Assembly (NCBI RefSeq): GCF_002844535.1
Contig: NZ_PJNH01000003.1
Coordinates: forward strand, 62,001-126,000
Length of the DNA: 64,000 bases
Source: Halalkalibacillus sediminis
Lineage (GTDB): Bacteria; Bacillota; Bacilli; Bacillales; Alkalibacillaceae
Direction: 5' to 3'
The position numbers and the translations under genes were made by a program. Positions 25,463 through 34,153 of the stretch are shown here, piece after piece; position 1 is the stretch's first letter; the number at the start of each line of letters is the position of its first letter. The notes under the pieces were generated by a model. The model worked only from the letters and a program-made list of their open reading frames with translations, was not told the DNA's origin and ran no database searches.

Positions 25463-26332
25463 TTATTCGTCTTCCCCAAGCTCCCACTTTTCTTCAAGCT
25501 CTTCGATCGTTCCATCTTCTAGGAACTTTTCAATTACTTCACTTACTTCATCAGTAAGTTCACTATCTTTTGGAAAAGCAACTGCCATTCCTGGTGAAGC
25601 TGTTGTTGGATCTTCAAATCCAGCTAATCCTTGCTCTTCGATATGTCCCTCTGCAACAGTCGTGTCCATGTAAGCAATATCGACACGCCCAGTTATCAAT
25701 TCTTGGATTAAAGTAGAAGATTCAGTCATTCCTTTGATTTCAAAATCATAGTCTTCTTGAAGTGTTTTTGCTCCTTCTTCTTGGATGGTACCTTGTTGAA
25801 CACCTATGACTTTGCCTTCAATATCCTCGATTGAAGTAATGTCCGAACCATCTTGAGTGACAAAATATTCACCTGAGTGGTGATAAGCCGGTGAGAAATC
25901 AACGTTCTCTTTACGCTCTTCCGTTGCTGACATCCCAGCTAGCACCATATGCACACGTTCAGATTGTAGTGCACCGATCAAACCGTCAAAGCTCATATCT
26001 GAAATTTCTAATTCATAACCTAACTCATCAGCAATCTTATGTGCTAAATCAATATCGAAACCTACAAATTCTCCTGATTCATCTATGGATTCAAAAGGAG
26101 GAAAATCTGCTGATGTACCCATTTTAAGTACTCCATCTTCAATAGCCGCTTCTCCGCTAGATTCAGAAGACCCTTCAACTTCTTCATCACTTTCTTCCTC
26201 TGCACCTGATGACTCTTCAGATGACTCTTCCTCTAAGTCCCCCACTGCTTCGTCTTCACTTTCTGCTCCGCATGCTGAAATGACCAGCATCGCAGCTACA
26301 ATAAACAAGATTGATAATAACCACTTCTTCAT
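25463..26332 (-). CDS. Polar amino-acid ABC transporter substrate-binding lipoprotein
   Basis: 289 aa. Lipobox ISAC with Cys21, then a linker of about 45 residues made nearly only of Glu, Ser, Asp and Gly, then a type II binding domain (KMGTSADFPPFESIDESGEFVGFDIDLA; GVQQGTIQEEGA). The domain is of the HisJ/GlnH/ArtP class. The long acidic linker is unusual compared with B. subtilis homologues and suits a high-salt surface. First gene of the three-gene operon. Confidence 0.9.
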   Translation of the reverse strand: MKKWLLSILFIVAAMLVISACGAESEDEAVGDLEEESSEESSGAEEESDEEVEGSSESSGEAAIEDGVLKMGTSADFPPFESIDESGEFVGFDIDLAHKIADELGYELEISDMSFDGLIGALQSERVHMVLAGMSATEERKENVDFSPAYHHSGEYFVTQDGSDITSIEDIEGKVIGVQQGTIQEEGAKTLQEDYDFEIKGMTESSTLIQELITGRVDIAYMDTTVAEGHIEEQGLAGFEDPTTASPGMAVAFPKDSELTDEVSEVIEKFLEDGTIEELEEKWELGEDE

Positions 26333-26497
26333 TTATAAAACCCCTTCCCAATTTATGAATATTTATTCGATTAAATGAATATTATCACACAAATATACAA
26401 ACTTAAAGGGTTTTTGCTGCATAAAAATAAAATAAAACTATTCAGATAATTGAAAGGGTTTTCAATTCTAAGTTACTCTTTAACAACGTCAAACATA

Positions 26498-26527
26498 AAA
26501 AAGACGAAGCGTAACCGCTCCGTCTCT
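26498..26527 (-). terminator. Terminator of small lipoprotein gene 1
   Basis: GACGAAGCG / CGCTCCGTC (one mismatch), loop TAAC, T run on the minus strand. Confidence 0.8.
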
Positions 26528-26543
26528 TCATTCTCCTATTCAA

Positions 26544-26762
26544 TTAACTATCTGAGTCGTCATCTTCTTCTTCTGATTCTTCCTCTTCCATTTCTTCTTC
26601 AGCTTGGTCAGATGCTTCATCAACATCATCTTCAACTTCTTCTCCTACATCCTCTACTTCTTCGCCAGTGTCCTCCATCTCTTCTTCCATTTCTCCATCA
26701 TCTCCACAGGCAACTAACCCTAGCGAAAGAACTAAAAATAGACTGAATAAAAGATTTCTCAT
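26544..26762 (-). CDS. Small, extremely acidic lipoprotein 1
   Basis: 72 aa from the ATG at 26762 (MRNLLFSLFLVLSLGLVACG); lipobox LVAC with Cys19. After the Cys, the roughly 53 residues are mostly Glu and Asp (EEVEDVGEEVEDDVDEASDQ) with no Lys or Arg. The signal peptide is nearly the same as in the next gene, so the two are paralogues. No domain is recognised. Its role could be in the charged outer layer of the cell; this is a guess. Confidence 0.75.
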   Translation of the reverse strand: MRNLLFSLFLVLSLGLVACGDDGEMEEEMEDTGEEVEDVGEEVEDDVDEASDQAEEEMEEEESEEEDDDSDS

Positions 26763-26856
26763 GCTTATGAACACTCCTCATATAGATTCTATTAATGCTG
26801 TTGCTTACCAAGAAGATACCCCTATGTATGAATTCTAAACAATTCATAAACAAACA

Positions 26857-26885
26857 AAAAAGCAGGGACAGAATCCCTGCTTTTG
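26857..26885. terminator. Terminator of small lipoprotein gene 2
   Basis: AAAAGCAGGGA / TCCCTGCTTTT, a perfect 11-bp stem with a 5-nt loop. Confidence 0.85.
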
Positions 26886-26899
26886 CTTATAAGTTAATA

Positions 26900-27181
26900 T
26901 TATTCAGTGTCTTCAGAGTCGCTCATGTCGTCTTCAGAGTCGCTCATGTCGTCTTCAGAGTCTTCCGTGTCGCCTTCTGTATCTTCAGAATCTGTTTCTG
27001 TGTCTTCAGAATCGCCTTCTGTACCTTCAGAATCCTCTGTGCCTTCAGAATCTTCTGTGCCTTCACTGTCTTCCATTTCTTCAGTGTCTTCTGTGTTTTC
27101 TTCTGGCTCTTCATCTCCGCCACCACAAGCAGCTAGCCCTAATGTAAGAACTAAGAATAAACTAAATAGCATTTTTCTCAT
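26900..27181 (-). CDS. Small, extremely acidic repeat lipoprotein 2
   Basis: 93 aa from the ATG at 27181 (MRKMLFSLFLVLTLGLAACG); lipobox LAAC with Cys19. The mature part consists of repeated DSEGTE, DSEDTE and DSEDDMS units with no basic residue. The last 21-bp unit is duplicated exactly in the DNA (26909-26929 and 26930-26950), pointing to recent slippage. It may vary in length between strains. Function unknown. Confidence 0.75.
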   Translation of the reverse strand: MRKMLFSLFLVLTLGLAACGGGDEEPEENTEDTEEMEDSEGTEDSEGTEDSEGTEGDSEDTETDSEDTEGDTEDSEDDMSDSEDDMSDSEDTE

Positions 27182-27391
27182 TTTAAAAGCACTCCCTTTT
27201 TTTGTGATTATCTTGCACAACTTTATGTTTTTCGCTGCGCGTATTAGAGAGATACCCGGATAAAAATATATTTAAACAATATTTCCAAAAATGGAACTTA
27301 AGTCATGGATAGAACATATTTCAAAAATAGTTTTGATGCTTCTTGCCTATGGTTGTCCTATGACCTATCAGTGACTACTTTCCTAACAACA

Positions 27392-28231
27392 CTAGAAATG
27401 TACGATGATTCCCGATGGATCTCGCACTTCATAGTAATCTAGTGATTGATTCACATCATAATCCAATTCCAGCAAACCTCTTAAAGTGTTCTTCCGTTCG
27501 CTTTCAGTCATCTTCACTCGAAACCAATTCAACCCCGCTTCAGTTGATTCTTTAGGTTGGCTATTGGCACTGCGCCATATGTTTAATCCAATGTGATGAT
27601 GATACTTTTGATCAGCTATGAAAAAGGCTTGGCTACCATAGTTAGCTACTTTCTCAAAACCTATTTTTCTATAAAACGGTTCGGCCAGTGCTAAATTGTG
27701 AACTTGAAGGTGTATATGGCCGATAGTCGTTTCCTGAGGAAGCCCATTCCATCCCCCAGGTGTTCTCCTAGCGATCAATTCTTCTGATTGGATTGGTTCT
27801 GTCATCATTTTCACTTGACCGGCACTCCATTTCCAATCCTTTTCGTCTCGGTCAGCATAGATTTCGATTCCATTGCCATCAGGATCTGCTAAGTAAATAG
27901 CTTCTGAAACCCCATGATCCGATGCTCCTTGAATCGGAAACTCTTCACTCAAAAAATAATAGAGGGCATTCGCCAAATCAGCTCTTTTAGGTACTAAGTA
28001 TGCTACATGAAATAGACCAGTCTTATTAGGATCTAAAGGTTCAGCATTTGCTGGCTGGACTAACTCGACTAATGCTCTCTCTCCATCTAAAGTCAGTTCA
28101 ACATGGTTTTCATGCTTTGTAAGAATATCAAAGCCTAAGATATGTTTATAAAACTCAATTGATTTTTCAAGATCGGTCACATTCAGTGATATTTTTTCAA
28201 TGTGTTTAGTCGGTAACTGGTGAAAATTCAT
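27392..28231 (-). CDS. VOC-family protein, CatE-like catechol dioxygenase homologue
   Basis: 279 aa, close to B. subtilis CatE. Two VOC modules: KISLNVTDLEKSIEFYKHILGF with DPDGNGIEIYADR in the first, and IGHIHLQVHNLALAEPFYRKIGF with YHHHIGLNIW in the second. Two candidate metal His are present (GHIH, HHH), but the C-terminal end VRDPSGIIVHF has no Glu where the third ligand of extradiol dioxygenases usually sits. It may bind metal differently or not be a dioxygenase. Single gene. Confidence 0.78.
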   Translation of the reverse strand: MNFHQLPTKHIEKISLNVTDLEKSIEFYKHILGFDILTKHENHVELTLDGERALVELVQPANAEPLDPNKTGLFHVAYLVPKRADLANALYYFLSEEFPIQGASDHGVSEAIYLADPDGNGIEIYADRDEKDWKWSAGQVKMMTEPIQSEELIARRTPGGWNGLPQETTIGHIHLQVHNLALAEPFYRKIGFEKVANYGSQAFFIADQKYHHHIGLNIWRSANSQPKESTEAGLNWFRVKMTESERKNTLRGLLELDYDVNQSLDYYEVRDPSGIIVHF

Positions 28232-28299
28232 TCAAACACCTCCTACCACATGTATACCACTTATCGATCAATCCTAAATGATTTTTTCATAAAAATATT

Positions 28300-30147
28300 C
28301 TATCCTTCGGTCGTTACACCATAGGTTGAAAGCCAGTATTCAATTTGGCATAGATGCGCAATCAACTGAGGTCCAGCCATCAGTTGGCCATACCATGGTG
28401 TAGAGAAAGCTTTTCCGTCGGTGTCGATCAGTTCTTCTAATCTTTTTTTATTCAAAAATTCATGTATCCTTGCATCTTTATGCAACAATATTTTCTTTGC
28501 CCACTCGTTCACCAATCTTGTGTACTCAGGCTGGAATGTTTTCGGGTAAGGATTCTTTTTCCGGTAAAGCACTTCATCGGGGAGTACTCCCTCCATGGCC
28601 TTCCTTAATAATCCTTTTTCATATCCCCCGACTCGCTTCATCTCCCAAGGTACATTCCACACGTATTGGATCAACCGATGATCAGCGAATGGTACCCGTA
28701 CTTCTAAGGTAGCTCCCATACTCATCCGATCTTTTCTTTCCAGTAATTGCGCCATGAACCAATGCATGTTCAAATAAAACATTTGTCGCCTTTTCGCGTC
28801 AGCCGCTGATTCTCCTTCGAGTTTTGGAGATTCATCCATTGTTTCTTGAAACCTTTGATGAACATAATCTTTTATCGACAGTCGATCTTTCCATTCATCA
28901 TGCAGTAAATTTTCGCGCCCTTCCAACGAACGAATCCACGGAAAACTGTCAGCCTGACTGAGCGTCGGTTCTTCAAACCAAGGGTAACCACCGAATATTT
29001 CATCAGCGCATTCACCGGATAGACTGACTGAAGTATGTTGTTTAACCCTCTGGCAAAACCATAGTAAAGAAGAGTCAATATCCGCCATCCCTGGTAAGTC
29101 TCTCAACTCAACTGATCGTTTCAACAATTCTGCAAGCTCATTTTCACTTATTCGTTCATCGTGATGTTTCGTTTCGAATTTCTGTACCATTTTTTGAATG
29201 AATTCACGATCACTTGAAGGTTGAAATTCATTCTTCTTAAAATATTTTTCGTTACCTTCATAATCTATGGAAAAAGTCGAGAGTTGCCCTCGATGATCTT
29301 TTTCAAATCGACGGGCTGCTATAGCAGTGATTGCACTTGAGTCTAACCCTCCAGACAAGAAAGTGGATAGGGGAACATCTGAGACTAGCTGCCGTTCAAT
29401 TGCGTCTGTTAATAAAAAACGCACCTTTTCCACAGTTTCTTCAAAAGAGTCTTCGTGAGGATGACTTTCTACATTCCAATACCTCCAAGACTTCAATCCA
29501 TTTTTCGAAAAAATCATTGCATGACCAGCGCGGAGTTCTTTTACTTGTTTAAAAATCGCATGGCCTGGTGTCGATGATGGACCAAGGCCGAATATTTCTG
29601 CGAGTCCGTCACGATCAACTACAGGATCGACCGCTGAATGAGCAAGAATTGCTTTTACTTCAGACCCGAAGATAAGGTTCTTACCTTTTTCAGCGTAGTA
29701 CAGAGGCTTTACCCCTAAACGATCTCGAGCGATGAAAACTTGTTCTTTACTTGAGTCCCAAATGACGAATGCAAAAATCCCGTTCAAATGATCGAGACAA
29801 TCTTCTCCCCAGTGAATATAAGCACAAAGCAGGACTTCTGTGTCACATGTGGTATTGAATGTATACCCCTGACTTTTCAGAGACCGTCTAAGTTCTTCAG
29901 TATTATATAATTCACCATTATAAATAATCATATATTCATCATGATCGATCATTCTTTTCATCGGCTGCTTACCTTTTTCAACATCGATAATAGCTAATCG
30001 TCTATGGCCGAATGCCACATGTTCGTTCATGTAATACCCTTCATCGTCTGTTCCCCGATGTGTGATTGTAGCTGTCATCTGTTTAAGCATGCTGTATTGG
30101 TCCGGTTGAACCCCATTCCAACTGACCCATCCTGTTAGTCCACACAT
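28300..30147 (-). CDS. asnO: Asparagine synthetase (glutamine-hydrolysing), AsnO type
   Basis: 615 aa against 614 for B. subtilis AsnO (YisO) as I recall. Cys2 is the amidotransferase nucleophile (MCGLTGWV); YNGELYN and DTEVLLCAYIHW follow. The synthetase domain has the PP-loop SGGLDSSAITAIA near 260 and SGECADEIFGGYPWF near 378, and LSEIFGLGP-like AEIFGLGPSSTPG, all as in AsnO. It makes asparagine from aspartate, glutamine and ATP; AsnO is linked to sporulation in B. subtilis. GGAGGGG precedes the start. Confidence 0.92.
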   Translation of the reverse strand: MCGLTGWVSWNGVQPDQYSMLKQMTATITHRGTDDEGYYMNEHVAFGHRRLAIIDVEKGKQPMKRMIDHDEYMIIYNGELYNTEELRRSLKSQGYTFNTTCDTEVLLCAYIHWGEDCLDHLNGIFAFVIWDSSKEQVFIARDRLGVKPLYYAEKGKNLIFGSEVKAILAHSAVDPVVDRDGLAEIFGLGPSSTPGHAIFKQVKELRAGHAMIFSKNGLKSWRYWNVESHPHEDSFEETVEKVRFLLTDAIERQLVSDVPLSTFLSGGLDSSAITAIAARRFEKDHRGQLSTFSIDYEGNEKYFKKNEFQPSSDREFIQKMVQKFETKHHDERISENELAELLKRSVELRDLPGMADIDSSLLWFCQRVKQHTSVSLSGECADEIFGGYPWFEEPTLSQADSFPWIRSLEGRENLLHDEWKDRLSIKDYVHQRFQETMDESPKLEGESAADAKRRQMFYLNMHWFMAQLLERKDRMSMGATLEVRVPFADHRLIQYVWNVPWEMKRVGGYEKGLLRKAMEGVLPDEVLYRKKNPYPKTFQPEYTRLVNEWAKKILLHKDARIHEFLNKKRLEELIDTDGKAFSTPWYGQLMAGPQLIAHLCQIEYWLSTYGVTTEG

Positions 30148-30298
30148 ATTTTCCCCTCCATATGTTCACCCTGTGGTCATCATATGCGAGAGGGGCTGAA
30201 AGATTGCAACTTTTGTATTGAATTCTCCAATATTAGACTGTTTAAAGGAAGTATTGGTATCATAAGATATAACGAATCCTAAAAAAAGAGGTTTTGAC

Positions 30299-31186
30299 AT
30301 GTCCAATCGTTTCAAACAAGCGCAGATCGCATCTATAATCGGCATCGTAGCAAACTTACTCTTAGCAATCCTCAAAGGGGTCACAGGGGTCGTGGCAAAT
30401 AGTAAAGCTTTAATTGCCGATGCCTTCCACTCCGCTTCAGATGTTGTCAGCTCAGTAGCAGTCCTTGTCGGTATCCGCGCTGCCCAAAAACCACCTGACT
30501 CAGAGCACCCGTACGGTCACGGTAAGGCAGAAAATATAGCAACCTTGATTGTTGCTATTCTTTTAGTAGTCGTCGGATTCGAAATTTTAATGGACTCTGC
30601 TACCGCCGTCTGGAGTCGCGAATCCAGTAACACAAGTATCATTGCTCTTTATGTAATTATTTTTTCTATCATATTAAAAGAAATTCTTTTTCAATATAAA
30701 AATCGATTAGGAAAAAAAATCAATAGCCCTGCGTTAATTGCAGACTCTTGGCATCACCGATCAGATGCAATCTCGTCTGTCATAGCCTTAGTGGGTATTG
30801 GTTTATCCATACTAGGAAACCGCCTAGATATCGCTTATCTATTCTTATTCGATCCAATCGCCGGAGCTCTTATTGCCCTATTAGTAATGTGGATGGGCGT
30901 CAAAATCGGTAAAGATGCAATCAACGTCTCCTTGGAAACTGTTCTAGATGAAGGTAGAACGAAGAAGTTCGAACACACCACATGGAAAGTTGATGGAGTG
31001 AAACGAATCGATACCCTAAACGCACGGACCCACGGTTCATATGTCATTATTGATGTTAAAATCAGCGTTCAACCATATATTACAGTTGACGAAGGGCACG
31101 CAATCGCAGCCCGGGTAAAAGAACAGCTGATCAATGACCATTCAGAAGTCCAAGACGTCTACGTACACGTAAATCCATATCACTAA
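30299..31186 (+). CDS. Cation diffusion facilitator (MneP/FieF-like metal efflux)
   Basis: 295 aa, six membrane helices. The transport-site motifs ADAFHSASDVVSS near residue 41 and ADSWHHRSDAISS near 146 place His/Asp pairs in helices 2 and 5; HPYGHGKAENIATL follows helix 2. A cytoplasmic C-terminal domain ends VQDVYVHVNPYH. The family exports Mn, Zn or Fe ions in exchange for protons. B. subtilis MneP/MneS have similar length. No Mn-box is visible upstream; metal not determined. Confidence 0.9.
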   Translation: MSNRFKQAQIASIIGIVANLLLAILKGVTGVVANSKALIADAFHSASDVVSSVAVLVGIRAAQKPPDSEHPYGHGKAENIATLIVAILLVVVGFEILMDSATAVWSRESSNTSIIALYVIIFSIILKEILFQYKNRLGKKINSPALIADSWHHRSDAISSVIALVGIGLSILGNRLDIAYLFLFDPIAGALIALLVMWMGVKIGKDAINVSLETVLDEGRTKKFEHTTWKVDGVKRIDTLNARTHGSYVIIDVKISVQPYITVDEGHAIAARVKEQLINDHSEVQDVYVHVNPYH

Positions 31187-31190
31187 ATGA

Positions 31191-31225
31191 AATGCCCAAG
31201 CGCTTGATGCGCCTGGGCATTATTT
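31191..31225. terminator. Terminator after the cation efflux gene
   Basis: AATGCCCAAGCGC / GCGCCTGGGCATT (one mismatch), loop TTGAT. T-rich tail on the plus strand; it could also stop minus-strand reads coming through the repeat array. Confidence 0.8.
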
Positions 31226-31268
31226 GTGCATGATTTATAGGTCCCGTTGGAGGGGAAATTCGAATCCT

Positions 31269-31490
31269 TTCAATGATATTCAGATGCATTCACTGAAATT
31301 TTAACTGATTCACTGAAACTTTAGGGCATTCACTGAAACTTTAGGGCATTCACTGAAATTCGGGTTTGAATCCATGAAATTTTAGAGTTATTCCATGAAT
31401 TCTAGCCTGGTTTCCATGAAATTGAGGATGGATTCCCTGAAATACAGCTTCGTTCCCGTAACTTTCAGCATTTGCCCGTGAATTCTCCTT
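31269..31490 (-). repeat. Eleven-unit 20-21-bp imperfect tandem array
   Basis: Units begin at about 31269, 31289, 31309, 31329, 31349, 31370, 31391, 31412, 31433, 31453 and 31473: spacings of 20 or 21 bp. Plus-strand core TTCACTGAAA, drifting to TTCCATGAAA and TTCCCGTGAA. On the minus strand the core is TTTCAGTGAAT, close to the TTCAGTTAAT of the array at 9018. It fills the 317-bp gap with the terminator of the efflux gene. Confidence 0.85.
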
Positions 31491-31503
31491 CATCTCACAC
31501 ATC

Positions 31504-33078
31504 TTACATCGATTGTTCTTTTTTCCTCAGTTCTATTCTGCGAATTTTTCCTGAAGTTGTTTTCGGTAGTTCATCGATGAACTCGATTTTCCTTGGATAT
31601 TTATATGGTGCAGTTAGTTTTTTCACGTGATCTTGTAACTCTTTTTCAAATCCTTCTTTATTTGGATCGACTCCATCTTTTAACACAACAAACGCTTTGA
31701 CCACTGCTCCTCGGACTTCATCAGGGCTTGCGACGACGGCACATTCCTGGACGTCTGGGTGTTTGACCAGCGCATCCTCTACTTCGAATGGGCCGATAGT
31801 ATAGCCTGAACTGATGATAATGTCATCACTACGCCCTTCGAACCAAAAGTACCCTGCGGAGTCTTTCGAAGCTTGGTCTCCAGTCAGATAATAGTCGCCT
31901 CGGTAGGAAGCGCTCGTTTTCTCTGGATCTTTATAATATTCTTTGAAAAGAGCTGGGGTCGTTCGATGAACAGCGATATCACCGACCTCTCCTTCTTCGA
32001 CCGGATGTCCGTCTTCATTAATGATTTCAACGGAGTTCCCTGGTGTCGGCATCCCCATTGAACCAGGGCGCACCTCCATGTCCTTCGTGATACCAACTAA
32101 TAAAGTGTTCTCAGTCTGACCATAACCATCTCTTACAGTTACATCGAAATATTTTTCAAAAGTGTCAATTACTTCACGATTCAACGGTTCACCCGCAGAA
32201 ACTGCGCTGTGTAAATGAGTCAGTGAATATTTATCCAAGCCGTCTACTTTTGACATAAGACGATATTCAGTCGGTGTACAACATAGCACATTAATCTGTT
32301 GCTCTTGTAGTAACTGCAAATATTTATTCGGGTCAAATTTTCCATTGTAGACGAAGCCCGTACCACCAGAGCCTAGAACGGAAAGGAATGGGCTCCATAA
32401 CCACTTAGCCCAACCAGGGCCTGCAGTCGCCCAAACTCGATCACCTTCATTGATGCCGAGCCAATTTTCAGAAGCTGTCTTCAAATGGGCATAACCCCAA
32501 CCATGTGTGTGGACAACACCTTTTGGATTCCCGGTTGTACCCGATGTATAAGATAAGAAAGCCATGTCATCACGATTGGTTTCAGCCATATCAAATGATT
32601 CAGGTTGCTCCCCCATAAGTTCATCTAAGAACAACCAGCCATCAGTCTTTTCTCCGATTGAAAACTTTACTAAGTCCTTCACACGATCGACTTTTTCAAA
32701 TTCATCTGTGAACGGATGATAGCTGACGATTGCTTTTACTTCACCGTGGTGAATACGGTATTCAATATCTTTTGCGCGAAGCATCTCTGAACTCGGAATG
32801 ACCACGATCCCTGCTTTAAGAGCTGCGACATAAACCTCGTAAGCTTCTATTAATCTAGGAATCATAATCAGAACCTTGTCACCTTGTTCTAAACCGTTTC
32901 TCTTAAAAGCATTCGCAATCTGATTCGCTCGCTTGATTAAATCATAATATCCTATCTCTTTCTGATCTCCACTTTCGTTTTGCCAAATAATCGCTGGACG
33001 GTTACCTTCAGTAGCATACTTCTCGAATTCTGAGACAATGTTATAGTTTTCGGGTGCTATTAATTCTTCTCTTTTCAA
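31504..33078 (-). CDS. Acyl-CoA synthetase (AMP-forming), YtcI/medium-chain-like
   Basis: 524 aa. The P-loop-like YTSGTTGNPKGVVHTH near residue 175, DGYGQTENTLLVG near 318, YLTGDQASKD near 395 and the C-terminal PKTTSGKIRRIELR with the catalytic Lys are complete. The family makes acyl-CoA from a short or medium carboxylic acid via an acyl-adenylate. No substrate-defining gene is near. No hairpin is seen between the stop codon and the repeat array, so the transcript probably includes the array. Confidence 0.88.
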   Translation of the reverse strand: MKREELIAPENYNIVSEFEKYATEGNRPAIIWQNESGDQKEIGYYDLIKRANQIANAFKRNGLEQGDKVLIMIPRLIEAYEVYVAALKAGIVVIPSSEMLRAKDIEYRIHHGEVKAIVSYHPFTDEFEKVDRVKDLVKFSIGEKTDGWLFLDELMGEQPESFDMAETNRDDMAFLSYTSGTTGNPKGVVHTHGWGYAHLKTASENWLGINEGDRVWATAGPGWAKWLWSPFLSVLGSGGTGFVYNGKFDPNKYLQLLQEQQINVLCCTPTEYRLMSKVDGLDKYSLTHLHSAVSAGEPLNREVIDTFEKYFDVTVRDGYGQTENTLLVGITKDMEVRPGSMGMPTPGNSVEIINEDGHPVEEGEVGDIAVHRTTPALFKEYYKDPEKTSASYRGDYYLTGDQASKDSAGYFWFEGRSDDIIISSGYTIGPFEVEDALVKHPDVQECAVVASPDEVRGAVVKAFVVLKDGVDPNKEGFEKELQDHVKKLTAPYKYPRKIEFIDELPKTTSGKIRRIELRKKEQSM

Positions 33079-33212
33079 TGCTTTCCCTCCAATGACTTGA
33101 TGCTTATGATTAAAATCTCAATTCTAATTATAACAAAAATTCAGAATACGAATGTTATATCTTTTTATAAATAGTCATATTTTGCTATGATAGGTAGGAA
33201 AGGAGAATGATG

Positions 33213-33593
33213 ATGAAAAAGATATATACTACTGACAAAGCACCAGCAGCAATTGGTCCGTACTCTCAGGCAGTAGGGGTTGGAGATCAAGTATTTATTT
33301 CCGGTCAGATTCCTCTAGTACCTGAAACGATGGATTTAGTGAGTGAAGACGTGAATGAACAAACACATCAAGTAATGAAAAATTTAGGCGCCATTCTAAA
33401 AGAGGCGGGTCTGGATTACGAAAACATTGTTAAAACAACGATTCTATTGAACTCAATGGATGATTTCCAGACGGTCAATGAAATCTACGCTAGTTATTTA
33501 GAAGAACCATTCCCGGCAAGAGCAGCCTATGAAGTATCAAGATTACCAAAAGACGTCAAAGTCGAAATCGAAGCGATTGCGACAAAAGGTTAA
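33213..33593 (+). CDS. ridA: RidA-family enamine/imine deaminase
   Basis: 126 aa from the third of three consecutive ATGs (33207, 33210, 33213); GGAG at 33202-33205 gives a 7-nt spacer only for the third. KAPAAIGPYSQAV, VFISGQIPL, ENIVKTTILL and the C-terminal FPARAAYEVSRLPKDVKVEIEAIA are the RidA/YabJ hallmarks, with the substrate-anchoring Arg in PARAA. It hydrolyses reactive enamines/imines from PLP enzymes. Single gene with its own terminator. Confidence 0.92.
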   Translation: MKKIYTTDKAPAAIGPYSQAVGVGDQVFISGQIPLVPETMDLVSEDVNEQTHQVMKNLGAILKEAGLDYENIVKTTILLNSMDDFQTVNEIYASYLEEPFPARAAYEVSRLPKDVKVEIEAIATKG

Positions 33594-33626
33594 TTAAATC
33601 TACGTTAAATTATTCATCTACAAGCA

Positions 33627-33655
33627 AAAAGCAGGGCATCCACGCCCTGCTTTTC
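33627..33655. terminator. Bidirectional terminator between ridA and the oxidase operon
   Basis: AAAAGCAGGGC / GCCCTGCTTTT, a perfect 11-bp stem with a 6-nt loop; T runs on both strands. Confidence 0.9.
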
Positions 33656-34113
33656 TAATATCCGCTATAAGAATCCCTATGAAATTGGCCATTAGCTTGG
33701 TAAAGGTAATTCTCTGGCACTGTTTTCTCTACTATCGGAAAAAATTCACGTTCTTCGAGTCTAACATGTTCATCCAGCAATTCACCTAACCGCTGCATCA
33801 ACTCAGCCTTTGTTTCAGTATCATTTCTAATTTCCATCAATATACTTCTGAACTGAGCATGTTGATAGAGCAATTTCTTGATCATTTCTTCCTCTACTTC
33901 CTCAGCGTAATTCATATAAAGAGGTATTAGAATATCTTCCTCGTCTTTAAAATGATTTCTTCCATCTTGTTCCCAGAAATTAATCAGATCACGCAAGACT
34001 TGTTTATACGTTTTCTTTTCATTACTCGTTCCTACTCGTTTCATGTCTAGCGCCAAAACAAGCGCATGATGATGGTGGTGAGATAAAGGATTCAAAGCTT
34101 CATGCCGTTTCAT
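33655..34113 (-). CDS. Hemerythrin-domain protein
   Basis: 152 aa. NPLSHHHHHALVLAL at residues 8-22, FKDEEDILIPLY near 68, LLYQHAQFRSIL near 93 and LLDEHVRLEEREFFPIVE near 115 supply the His/Glu ligands of a di-iron hemerythrin fold. It can bind O2, NO or iron. It is 40 nt after the CuA lipoprotein gene with no terminator between, so it is probably the last gene of the ba3 oxidase operon, which points to a low-oxygen or NO-related role. Confidence 0.87.
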   Translation of the reverse strand: MKRHEALNPLSHHHHHALVLALDMKRVGTSNEKKTYKQVLRDLINFWEQDGRNHFKDEEDILIPLYMNYAEEVEEEMIKKLLYQHAQFRSILMEIRNDTETKAELMQRLGELLDEHVRLEEREFFPIVEKTVPENYLYQANGQFHRDSYSGY

Positions 34114-34153
34114 TTAACCCTCTCCCTAGAATCATTTATTTTCATTCATCATA

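Noticed and set aside
26907-27263. Ser-rich open frame on the plus strand opposite the acidic lipoprotein 2 gene
   Set aside because: It is the antisense shadow of GAA/TCT-type repeats; the minus frame has a proper lipoprotein signal, ribosome site and terminator.
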